DNA of 64,000 bases from Sphingomonas sp. HITSZ_GF (GTDB taxonomy: Bacteria > Pseudomonadota > Alphaproteobacteria > Sphingomonadales > Sphingomonadaceae), in the NCBI RefSeq assembly GCF_029543155.1, contig NZ_JARQXA010000009.1:1-64000 (forward strand). The letters are read 5' to 3'. How positions within the stretch are numbered: the first letter of the stretch is position 1; every line of letters starts with the position of its first letter. Below the pieces are notes generated by a model. That model did not search any database, had not been told where the DNA came from, and saw only the letters and a list, made by a program, of their open reading frames with translations. Positions 41,816 through 49,452 of this stretch are shown here, piece by piece. The translations under genes were made by a program, and so were the position numbers.

Positions 41816-42718
41816 TCAGATCCGCTCGTAGCGGGCGGCGAACACCTTGGATCGCGGCGCGATTTCCAGTTCGCCGGCGATCAGCGCGACGGCATCGAGC
41901 AGGCGCGCCATCGAGACGCCCGTTTCCACGCCCAGCCCCTCCAACATGTAGAGCAGGTCCTCGGTCGCGAGATTGCCGCTCGCCCCGGCGGCATAGGGAC
42001 AGCCGCCCAGGCCGCCCGCTGCACTGTCCACCACGGAAACGCCGGTCTCCAGGCAGGCCAGCACGTTCGCCAACGCTTGGCCATAGGTATCGTGGAAATG
42101 CAGCGCGAGCCGCTCGACCGGCACAACCTGGGCGACGGCGCGCACCATGTCCTGTGCCTGTTGCGGCGTGCCGACGCCGATCGTGTCGCCGAGCGAGATT
42201 TCGTAGCAGCCCAGCGCCTGGAGGCGTTCGGCGACGCGGACCACGGCAGCGACGGGCACCGCGCCTTCATAGGGGCAGCCGAGCACGCAGGAGACATAGC
42301 CGCGCACGCGGATGCCGTGCGGCACCACCATTGCCGCGACTTCGGCGGCGCGCTCCAGCGAGTCTTCGATCGAGCAGTTGATGTTGCGCTGGCTGAAGCT
42401 CTCGGTCGCCGAGAGGAACACCGCGACTTCGCGTGCGCCGGCCGCGATCGCATTCCGCATGCCGATCGCGTTGGGCACCAGCACCGGATAGCGAGCGCCC
42501 GGCGCATAGGCGATGCCGCGCAGGACCTGGTCGGTATCCGCCATCTGGGGCACGGCGCGCGGCGAGACGAAGCTGCCGGCTTCGATGCTGGAGAGGCCGG
42601 CCTGCGACAGCGCATCGATCAGGCCGATGCGCTGTGCGACGGGTACGGTTCGGGGCTCGTTCTGCAGTCCGTCGCGCGGGCCAACCTCGACGATGCGGAC
42701 CTTGGACGGCCGGCTCAT
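41816..42718 (-). CDS. mvaB: Hydroxymethylglutaryl-CoA lyase
   Basis: 300 residues. The signature RIVEVGPRDGLQNEP at 8-22 carries the metal/active-site Asp and Arg of the HMGL-like family. The conserved loop SAAGGLGGCPYAAGASGN contains the catalytic Cys. TIM-barrel motifs VFLSATESFS and LHFHDTYGQALAN supply the His-x-His metal ligands. It cleaves (S)-HMG-CoA to acetoacetate and acetyl-CoA. Its ATG overlaps the stop of the HMG-CoA reductase gene by 4 bp (ATGA), so the two are coupled, as in the mvaAB operon of Pseudomonas mevalonii. No leucine-degradation (Liu) carboxylase genes accompany it, which argues for mevalonate/HMG catabolism. Confidence 0.95.
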   Translation of the reverse strand: MSRPSKVRIVEVGPRDGLQNEPRTVPVAQRIGLIDALSQAGLSSIEAGSFVSPRAVPQMADTDQVLRGIAYAPGARYPVLVPNAIGMRNAIAAGAREVAVFLSATESFSQRNINCSIEDSLERAAEVAAMVVPHGIRVRGYVSCVLGCPYEGAVPVAAVVRVAERLQALGCYEISLGDTIGVGTPQQAQDMVRAVAQVVPVERLALHFHDTYGQALANVLACLETGVSVVDSAAGGLGGCPYAAGASGNLATEDLLYMLEGLGVETGVSMARLLDAVALIAGELEIAPRSKVFAARYERI

Positions 42719-43986
42719 TGCCCGCGAAGGTCGGCGAGCGCGCGGCCGGCGGCTTCCTCGTTGATCGCCTTGGCGGCAATGATCCGGCGGGCGACCTCGC
42801 CCACCTCCTCGCCCACCGCACCGGCGGCAAAGGCGATGTTGTGCGCGTGCAGCGACATGTGCCCCTTCTGGATGCCGTCGGTCGCCAATGCCTTCATCGC
42901 CCCGAAATTCTGGGCAAGGCCCACCGAAGCGATGACTCGTGCCAGCTCCTCGGCCGAACCCGGCTTGAGGATGGCGAGCAGCGCACGCGCGGTCGGGTGG
43001 ATCTTCACCGCGCCGCCGACAAGGCCCACTGCGAGCGGCAGCTCGATCGCGCCGGCGAGATGCCCCTCGGCCGTGACTTCCCAGGTGGTCAGGCTGCGAT
43101 AGCGGCCGGTGCGCGCGGCATAGGCATGCGCCCCGGCCTCCACTGCCCGCGTGTCGTTGCCCGTCGCCAGCACCACCGCGGAGATGCCGTTCATGATCCC
43201 CTTGTTATGCGTCGCGGCGCGATAGGGGTCGTTGTCGGCGAACTGGTACGCCGCGACCATCGCGTCGCGCACTTTCTCGCCGCCGATCGCCTCCGCCGTC
43301 CAGGTCGCGCGGGCGCGGACGACGCGGCGGTCGGCCAGGTTGGAGAGGATGCGCAGCAACGTGGTGCCGCCGGTCCAGCGCGCGATATCGGGCGCCAGCC
43401 GCTCGGCCATCGTGTTGACCGCGTTGGCGCCCATCGCGTCGCGCGTGTCGACGATGATATGGGTGACGACCATCGTGCCGGTCGGCGTATCGACCAGCCG
43501 CACCTCGAGCCCGCGAAAGCCGCCGCCGAGGCGCACCAGTACCGGGTCGCAGGCATTGCAGATCTCGGCGATCTCGGCCTGGCGCTCGAGGATGACGAGG
43601 CGCGCGCGGTGCGGATCGGGAACGTCGAGCAGCTGGATCTGCGCGATCATCTCGGTGCCCGACATCGAGGTGGTGAAGCCGCCGCTCTCATAGCATTGGC
43701 GCGCCGAATTGCCGACCGCGGCGACCACCGAGGATTCCTCGGTGGCCATCGGCACCAGCACGTCGCGGCCATCGACCTTGAGATTGGTCGCGACGCCGAC
43801 GGGAATCGCGATCGTGGTGATGAAGTTCTCGATCATGTGATCGCCAAGCTCGGCGCCGATGTTCGACGGCGCGGCGAGCTGCGTGCGCTCGCCTTCCCCC
43901 AGCCCTGCGAAATCGGCGACGCGCGCGATGCGATCCTCGACGCTCCAAGTGTGAAATCCGGAAATACGGGAGGTTTTCTCGCTCAC
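42715..43986 (-). CDS. mvaA: HMG-CoA reductase, class II (degradative)
   Basis: 423 residues from GTG at 43986 (RBS GAGAAAGAG), close to the 428 of P. mevalonii MvaA. Catalytic residues align: Glu83 in ATEESSVVAA, Lys262 in HNKGIMNG, Asp278 in GNDTRAVEAG and His376 in KGHMSLHAHN. The ENFITTIAIPVGVATNLKVD segment is the class II opening. In degradative organisms it oxidises mevalonate to HMG-CoA with NAD+ and CoA; alphaproteobacteria make isoprenoids by the MEP pathway, so a biosynthetic role is unlikely. Divergent from the MocR regulator, with a 123-bp shared upstream region holding GGTACAATT and GGACAATCT. Confidence 0.95.
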   Translation of the reverse strand: MSEKTSRISGFHTWSVEDRIARVADFAGLGEGERTQLAAPSNIGAELGDHMIENFITTIAIPVGVATNLKVDGRDVLVPMATEESSVVAAVGNSARQCYESGGFTTSMSGTEMIAQIQLLDVPDPHRARLVILERQAEIAEICNACDPVLVRLGGGFRGLEVRLVDTPTGTMVVTHIIVDTRDAMGANAVNTMAERLAPDIARWTGGTTLLRILSNLADRRVVRARATWTAEAIGGEKVRDAMVAAYQFADNDPYRAATHNKGIMNGISAVVLATGNDTRAVEAGAHAYAARTGRYRSLTTWEVTAEGHLAGAIELPLAVGLVGGAVKIHPTARALLAILKPGSAEELARVIASVGLAQNFGAMKALATDGIQKGHMSLHAHNIAFAAGAVGEEVGEVARRIIAAKAINEEAAGRALADLRGQ

Positions 43987-44050
43987 TGCCGCTCTTTCTC
44001 TGAAGCCCCTTGCTCCACACACTGCTAGCGGCGCCCCCCGATTTGATGCA

Positions 44051-44070
44051 GGTACAATTGCGGACAATCT
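44051..44070 (+). promoter_or_regulatory. GGTACAATT site between mvaA and MocR
   Basis: GGTACAATT (44051-44059) and GGACAATCT (44062-44070) lie in the divergent promoter region, one helical turn apart. They match the elements upstream of the TBDR and of the transporter operon. Confidence 0.55.
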
Positions 44071-44109
44071 GATAGGGACGAGGCACGCTTTGCCAGGAGA
44101 CGCCGCGCG

Positions 44110-45477
44110 ATGTCATCGCCGCCACTGAAGATCGACTTCGTCATCAACTCGATCCTGATGCAGCTGCGCGCCGGCACGCTGCGTCCCGGCCAGCGCCTGC
44201 CCTCGATCCGCGACGAGGCGCAGCGCTTCGGCGTGGGCAAGAACACGATCGTCGAAGCCTATCTGCGGCTGGTCGGCCAGGGCATCCTCCAGGCCAAGCC
44301 CGGCTCGGGCTATTATGTCGTCCGCGTGCCCGCATCGGCGGACAAGGATCGCTCCGCCCCGCTCGCCGCCGCCACCGACCGCGTCTCGCTGCTCGCCGAG
44401 CAGCTCGACCGCCGGCTGCCGATCCGCCCGGGCGACGGCCGCCCGCCGAGCGAGTGGCTCGAGACTTCGGAGCTGCGCCGCTACCTTGCCTATCAGCGCT
44501 TCCAGGAAGGCGATTCCTACAATTCGAGCTGGGGCCACGCCCCCCTGCGCGAACGGCTGCGCGGCGCGCTGGCCGAACGCGGCATCGCCTGCGGCAGCGA
44601 CCAGCTGCTGATGACCCACGGCGCCAACCATGCGATGGACCTGGTGATCCGCCGCTATGTCGCGCCGGGCGACACCGTGCTGGTCGACGATCCCGGCTAT
44701 TACCCGCTGCTCGCCAAGCTCGCGCTCGCGGGCGCCAATGCCGTGGGTGTCGCGCGCCGGCACGACGGCCCCGACATCGCCGATCTCGAGGCCAAGGCGC
44801 GCAAGAACGGCGCGCGGCTGTTCTTCACCCAGTCGCTGGCGCACAACCCGACGGGCGGCTCGATCACGCTCGGCACCGCCTATTCGGTGCTGCGGATCGC
44901 CACCGAATGCGGGCTGCTGGTGGTCGAGGACGATCCCTTCGCCGACATCCTGCCCTATACTGCGCCGCGCCTCGCCGCGCTCGATCAGCTCGACCGCGTC
45001 ATCTATATCGGCACCTTCTCCAAGACGCTCGCCGGCAGCCTGCGCACCGGCTATCTCGCCGCGTCGCCCATGCTGGCCGCCGAGCTGAACGAGCTCAAGG
45101 TGATCACCACCGTTTCCACCTCGGCGCATGACGAGCGGCTGATCTATCAGCTGATCGAGCATGGCCATTATCTCAAGCACCTGCGCCGGCTGCGCGCCCG
45201 GGCGAGCAAGGCGACGGCCGAGAGCGTGAAGGCGCTCGAGGGCTGCGGCTTCGAGATCAATCGCCCGATCGGCGGCGGCTTCTATCTGTGGATCGAGCTG
45301 CCCGAGCATATGGGCGACGAGAGCCTGATCCATGACGCGGCCGATCGCGGCATCTTCATCGCGCCGGCCGCCAATTTCTCGACTGCCAAGCACCCGAAGC
45401 CGGCGATGCGGGTGAACGTCGCCTATGGCAGCGATCCGGCGTTCCTGGCGTGGCTTGGCGAGAAGGCGCGGCGCTAG
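44110..45477 (+). CDS. MocR-family regulator (GntR wHTH fused to aminotransferase-like domain)
   Basis: 455 residues with AGGAGA upstream of the ATG. The GntR winged helix is at about 1-75 (LRPGQRLPSIRDEAQRFGVG, then KNTIVEAYLRLVGQGIL). The fold-type I PLP domain spans about 110-455, with the dinucleotide-binding start MTHGANHAMDLV, the Asn-Pro pair AHNPTG and the Schiff-base Lys305 in GTFSKTLAGSLRTGY. MocR proteins use PLP-bound amines or acids as effectors and usually activate a divergent target. Here the divergent target is mvaAB. The protein carries the linker expected between domains. It is convergent with the enoyl-CoA hydratase operon, separated by a hairpin. Confidence 0.94.
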   Translation: MSSPPLKIDFVINSILMQLRAGTLRPGQRLPSIRDEAQRFGVGKNTIVEAYLRLVGQGILQAKPGSGYYVVRVPASADKDRSAPLAAATDRVSLLAEQLDRRLPIRPGDGRPPSEWLETSELRRYLAYQRFQEGDSYNSSWGHAPLRERLRGALAERGIACGSDQLLMTHGANHAMDLVIRRYVAPGDTVLVDDPGYYPLLAKLALAGANAVGVARRHDGPDIADLEAKARKNGARLFFTQSLAHNPTGGSITLGTAYSVLRIATECGLLVVEDDPFADILPYTAPRLAALDQLDRVIYIGTFSKTLAGSLRTGYLAASPMLAAELNELKVITTVSTSAHDERLIYQLIEHGHYLKHLRRLRARASKATAESVKALEGCGFEINRPIGGGFYLWIELPEHMGDESLIHDAADRGIFIAPAANFSTAKHPKPAMRVNVAYGSDPAFLAWLGEKARR

Positions 45478-45492
45478 AACCTCTACGTCATT

Positions 45493-45516
45493 GTTCCCCG
45501 GCGAAGGCCGGGGAAC
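45493..45516. terminator. Bidirectional hairpin between MocR and enoyl-CoA hydratase genes
   Basis: A perfect 10-bp stem GTTCCCCGGC-GAAG-GCCGGGGAAC, related to the REP-like unit at 41667-41739. Confidence 0.7.
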
Positions 45517-45531
45517 TGAGGAAGATCCGGC

Positions 45532-46290
45532 CTACGGCTTCGCCGATCGACCAGCGAACCGCGCCAGCCCGTCCTTCGCCGCACCGCTGGTGAAGGTGCG
45601 CTGGCCGAGCTGCGCTTCCTGCGCGAACGCGTCCTCGAGCGGCAGGTCATAGAGCGTCAGCGCCGCTTCCTTGATCGTCTGGACGGCGACCGGGCTCTTG
45701 CTCGCGATTTCCTGCGCCAGTGCCATCGCGGCGGGCTCCACTTCGGCGGCGGGCACCACCTGGTTGACCACGCCCCGCGCGAGCAGCTCCGCCGCGCTGA
45801 AGCGCCGGCCGGTGAGCATCAGTTCCATCGCATGCGCATAGGCGATCTGCCGGGTGAGCCGCACCAGCGTGCCGCCGGCCGGCACGAAGCCGTGATTGAC
45901 CTCGGGAAACTGGAACACCGCGTCCTCGGCGGCAATGCGCAGATCGGTCGCCAGCATGATCTCGAAACCGGCGCCCATGCACATGCCGCGCACCGCGGAG
46001 ACGATCGGCTTGTAGAAGGCGGCGTTCTTGAGATGCGCGGGATCCCAGGCGCTGATGTCGAACCGACCTGAGGCGAGCGCGGGGATAGATTCGGTGAGGT
46101 CGGCGCCGACGCAGAAGGCGCGGTCGCCGCTGCCGGCGAGCACCACGGCGTTGATCCGGTCGTCCCGCCCGATCTCGGCGAAGGCGCGGCCGAGATCGTC
46201 GTACATCGCCAGCGTCATCGCGTTGAGCTTTTCGGGCCGGGCGAAGCGGACGGTGGCGACGGCGCCGTCGCGCGTAACATCGATGCCCAT
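45532..46290 (-). CDS. Enoyl-CoA hydratase/isomerase (crotonase family)
   Basis: 252 residues. The oxyanion and catalytic segments are GDRAFCVGADL, then CMGAGFEIMLATDLRIA with the first catalytic Glu, and FQFPEVNHGFVPAGG with the second, so both Glu residues of hydratases are present. It should hydrate an unsaturated CoA ester. Given the HMG-CoA lyase and the CoA-transferase in the locus, 3-methylglutaconyl-CoA (to HMG-CoA) is a strong candidate, but the sequence alone does not prove it. Its ATG shares one base with the CoA-transferase stop (TGATG). Last gene of a three-gene operon. Confidence 0.88.
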   Translation of the reverse strand: MGIDVTRDGAVATVRFARPEKLNAMTLAMYDDLGRAFAEIGRDDRINAVVLAGSGDRAFCVGADLTESIPALASGRFDISAWDPAHLKNAAFYKPIVSAVRGMCMGAGFEIMLATDLRIAAEDAVFQFPEVNHGFVPAGGTLVRLTRQIAYAHAMELMLTGRRFSAAELLARGVVNQVVPAAEVEPAAMALAQEIASKSPVAVQTIKEAALTLYDLPLEDAFAQEAQLGQRTFTSGAAKDGLARFAGRSAKP

Positions 46291-47507
46291 CAGCCCTGCC
46301 CTCCCTTGCGGAGCGCTTCGATATCGGCGGCAGCCATGCCGAGCAGGTCGCGGAACACCGCGTCGTTATGCTGGCCGAGCCGCGGCGCCGCGCCGTGCGG
46401 CTGCACCGCGGCGCCCGAGAGCTTGATCGGCAGGCCGAGCATCGCGACCGGCGTGTCGCCCATCGGCACGTCGACGATCATCCCGCGCGCGGCGATGTGC
46501 GGATCGGCGACGACTTCGTCGATCGACTTGATCGCGCTCAAGGGCACCGCGTCGCCGGCCATTTCCTCCAGCTCCGCCTTGGTGTGGCGGGCGAACCAAC
46601 GGTGGAGCAAGGGCTCGACGATGGTCTTGTAAGTCTCCGCCTCGAAGCGCTTGTCCATCGTATCGATGCGCGGGTCCTTCGCCATTTCGGGCTCGCCGAA
46701 CAGCGCGCAGGTGATCGCCCAGAACTTGTCGGTATAGCCGCCGAAGAAGATATAGCCGTCGGCGCATGGAAACTGGCCATAGGGGCGGACAAACGGGTGA
46801 TCGTTGCCCAGCGGCCCGGCCACTTCCTTGTCGACCGTGTAGCGCACCACCGCGCTCTCGGTGAGCGACAGCACCGAATCCTGCTGCGAGACGTCGACCA
46901 CCTGCCCCTGCCCCGTCCGCTCCGCCTCGCGCAGCGCGGCCAGCGTTCCGACCGCGGCATAGAGCGAAGCGGAAAGGTCGCCGATGATCGTGCCGACGCG
47001 CACCGGCGGCTGATCGGCATAGCCGTTCATCGACCAGAGCCCACCCGATGCCTGGCCGCTATTGTCATAGCCCGGGCGATTGGCGTTGGGGCCGGTGCGG
47101 CCATAGCCGCTGATCGCGGTATAGACGAGGCGCGGATTGACCGCCGCGAGCGTTTCATAGCCGAGCCCCAGCTTGTCCATCACGCCGGGACGGAAATTCT
47201 CGACCAGGATGTCGACGCGCTGCACCAGCGCGAGGAATGCCGCCTTGCCCGCCGCGCTGCGCAGATCGAGCGATACGCCCTGCTTGTTGCGGTTATACTG
47301 CGCGTAGAAGGCGCTTTCCGGCCCGGCATCGGTCTCGACCATCGGCGGGAACGTCCGGGTGTAGTCGGGATCGTTCGGGTTCTCGACCTTGATCACCGTG
47401 GCGCCGAGATCGGCGAGCATCATCGCGCAATAGGGCCCGGCGACGACGCGGGTGACGTCGAGCACCATGACGCCGGCCAGCGGCCCCTTGCGTTCGTTAA
47501 TGGGCAT
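46290..47507 (-). CDS. CaiB/BaiF-family (class III) CoA-transferase
   Basis: 405 residues from ATG at 47507, which shares a base with the transporter TGA (GTGATG). It shows the VLDVTRVVAGPYCAMMLADLGATVIKVE N-terminus split over two motifs, the nucleophilic Asp in PGYDNSGQASGGLWS, and the YGFPSADG-like loop (YGQFPCADGYIFF). It moves CoA between two carboxylates, typically from succinyl-CoA. With a following enoyl-CoA hydratase and nearby HMG-CoA lyase, activation of HMG, 3-methylglutaconate or a similar dicarboxylate is the proposed job. The middle of a tightly coupled transporter-transferase-hydratase operon. Confidence 0.93.
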   Translation of the reverse strand: MPINERKGPLAGVMVLDVTRVVAGPYCAMMLADLGATVIKVENPNDPDYTRTFPPMVETDAGPESAFYAQYNRNKQGVSLDLRSAAGKAAFLALVQRVDILVENFRPGVMDKLGLGYETLAAVNPRLVYTAISGYGRTGPNANRPGYDNSGQASGGLWSMNGYADQPPVRVGTIIGDLSASLYAAVGTLAALREAERTGQGQVVDVSQQDSVLSLTESAVVRYTVDKEVAGPLGNDHPFVRPYGQFPCADGYIFFGGYTDKFWAITCALFGEPEMAKDPRIDTMDKRFEAETYKTIVEPLLHRWFARHTKAELEEMAGDAVPLSAIKSIDEVVADPHIAARGMIVDVPMGDTPVAMLGLPIKLSGAAVQPHGAAPRLGQHNDAVFRDLLGMAAADIEALRKGGQG

Positions 47508-49114
47508 CACGCGTCGTCCTTCACCAGATCACGCTCCTTGAGCAGCAGCATCGTCACCACCAGCGCCATCGCAACCACGCCCCAGCTATACCAGAGCCCG
47601 GCATAGGGATCGCCGGTACGCGCGACGACATATTGTTCGACGAACGGCAGCACCCCGCCGAAATAGCCCGTGCCGAAATGATAGGGGATCGACATCGAGC
47701 TGTAGCGGATGCGCGCCGGGAACAGCTCGGTGAGCAACGCCGCCACCGGGCCATAGGTCGCCCCTGAAAGCGCCGTCAGTGCCATGATCGCAAGGAAGAT
47801 CACCGCCAGCCCGCCCAGGCCGGGGCTGGCCTTGCCCAGCGGATAGCCGGCGGCCTTCAGCTTCGCATCGAGATCGGCGTCGCTCCTATGATCGGCCGGT
47901 GTGCCGCCGATCGACAGAACGACCGCGGGCGCCTCCTCAAGGCTATAGGCGATGCCGCGCTTGGAGAGATAATCGAGCAGCCGCCCGCAGGCATCCTGCT
48001 GGACCTTGGCAAAGGGATTGAACCGGCAATCGGGCCCGGCCACCACGATCGGCGCGCGCTCGGCCGCGCGGGTCAGCCCGGGGTTGGCGGCGCTGCCCAT
48101 CAGCCAGAAGAGCGGGAACAGCAGCGCCAGGGTGAGGGCGTAGCCGATGACGATCAGGCGCTTGCGCCCAAACCGGTCGGAGAGATGGCCGAACAGGATG
48201 AACCAGCCCAGCCCCATCACCGCGCCGCCGCCCACCACGATCTGCGCCACCGTCTCGTCGACATGCATGGCGTTGCGCAGGAAGCCGAGCGTCGAGAACA
48301 TCGCAGTGAACCAGATCACGGTGAAGCCGGCGGCGATGCCGAACAGCGCGACCACCAGGCGACGGCCATTGCCCGGATAGGTGAAGCTTTCGACGAGAGG
48401 GTTCTTCGAAACCTTGCCCGCCGCCTTCATCGCCTGGAACACCGGGCTTTCGGCGAGGCGGACGCGCATCCACAGCGAGATCGCCAGCAGCACGAGCGAC
48501 AGCAGGAACGGCACGCGCCAGCCCCAGGCATCCCACAAGGCGGCCGACATGCTGCCCTTGCAGGCCAGCACCACGACGAGGCTCAGGAAGAAGCCCGCGC
48601 CCACGCACGCCTGGATGAAGCTGGTGAACAGGCCGCGCCGCCCCGGTGGCGCATGTTCGGCGACATAGATGGCGGCGCCCCCATATTCGCCGCCCAGCGC
48701 CAGGCCCTGGATGATGCGCAGCAGGATGATCAGCGCCGGCGCGAGCCAGCCGATCGTCGCATAGGACGGCACCAGGCCCACGCCCGCGGTCGCCACGCCC
48801 ATCAGGACGATCGTCACGATGAAGGTGTATTTCCGCCCGAACTTGTCGCCGAGATAGCCGAACAGGACCGCGCCCAGCGGCCGGAATCCGAAGCCCACCG
48901 CGAAACCGGCCCAGGCGAGCAAGGTCTGCAACTGCTCGTTGCCGGGCGGGAAGAAGATGCGCCCGATAATGCCCGATGCCGCAAGCGTGCCGTAGATGAA
49001 GAAATCATACCATTCGAACAGCGTGCCCAGCGACGACGCGGCGATCACCGTGCGCACGTCGCCGGCGGATGGCGCCGCACTCCCCTGTCGCGCCGTCGCT
49101 TCGATTGTCCCCAT
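47507..49114 (-). CDS. MHS-family MFS transporter with a large hydrophilic loop
   Basis: 535 residues from ATG at 49114 (AGAGGA upstream). Early motifs SLGTLFEWYDFFIYG and GYLGDKFGRKYTF are the metabolite:H+ symporter (KgtP/ProP/ShiA) signatures, together with the RIIQGLALGGEYGGA signature of TM4. About 12 membrane segments. Between about residues 340 and 435 lies an extra, mostly hydrophilic segment (PDCRFNPFAK and K-V-Q-Q-D-A-C) with two Cys 13 residues apart, which makes the protein about 90 residues longer than KgtP. It likely imports the branched acid degraded by the locus. First gene of the operon; 5' leader of about 180 nt. Confidence 0.92.
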   Translation of the reverse strand: MGTIEATARQGSAAPSAGDVRTVIAASSLGTLFEWYDFFIYGTLAASGIIGRIFFPPGNEQLQTLLAWAGFAVGFGFRPLGAVLFGYLGDKFGRKYTFIVTIVLMGVATAGVGLVPSYATIGWLAPALIILLRIIQGLALGGEYGGAAIYVAEHAPPGRRGLFTSFIQACVGAGFFLSLVVVLACKGSMSAALWDAWGWRVPFLLSLVLLAISLWMRVRLAESPVFQAMKAAGKVSKNPLVESFTYPGNGRRLVVALFGIAAGFTVIWFTAMFSTLGFLRNAMHVDETVAQIVVGGGAVMGLGWFILFGHLSDRFGRKRLIVIGYALTLALLFPLFWLMGSAANPGLTRAAERAPIVVAGPDCRFNPFAKVQQDACGRLLDYLSKRGIAYSLEEAPAVVLSIGGTPADHRSDADLDAKLKAAGYPLGKASPGLGGLAVIFLAIMALTALSGATYGPVAALLTELFPARIRYSSMSIPYHFGTGYFGGVLPFVEQYVVARTGDPYAGLWYSWGVVAMALVVTMLLLKERDLVKDDA

Positions 49115-49433
49115 CGGCTGTTCCTCTGCCTGCGCCCCTGTTTCCGAAAGGCATAGTCCGGGGCGGGACGCGGGCAAGCTCTCAAATCGCGAGACAATTT
49201 CCATGGCCCGTGGGCACGATGCGTCCCCGCCAATTCCGATAGCAGGCGCAGGGCCCGCCCGGCCGAAGCCCGAGGGCCGCCCGTTGCAATATTTTCCTTT
49301 ATAAATCAATTATATGATGAATATATTCGCCCGCAATCCGGGCCTGAACAGGCTAGGATATCCGCGGCAGCAGCCCTAATTGTACCAGCCACTTCATGAA
49401 CACGCCTTCGATAGAATGGCCGGAAATCGCTCC
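49115..49433. promoter_or_regulatory. Upstream region of the transporter operon
   Basis: No gene is seen. On the minus strand, TTGCGG-N16-TATAAT (about 49308-49335) is a promoter candidate. GAATATATTC is palindromic just inside it. GACAATTTCC (49193-49202) and reverse GGTACAATT (49378-49386) match elements upstream of the TBDR at 41.5 kb and of mvaA. Confidence 0.5.
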
Positions 49434-49451
49434 CGCTTCCGCGGGGAAGCG
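49434..49451. terminator. Hairpin after the glycosyltransferase gene
   Basis: CGCTTCC-GCGG-GGAAGCG, starting 2 bp downstream of the glycosyltransferase stop codon. Confidence 0.5.
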
Positions 49452-49452
49452 C

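Noticed and set aside
42715..43986. Biosynthetic mevalonate pathway
   Set aside because: No mevalonate kinase, phosphomevalonate kinase, decarboxylase or HMG-CoA synthase is present, and the reductase is class II and coupled to the lyase.
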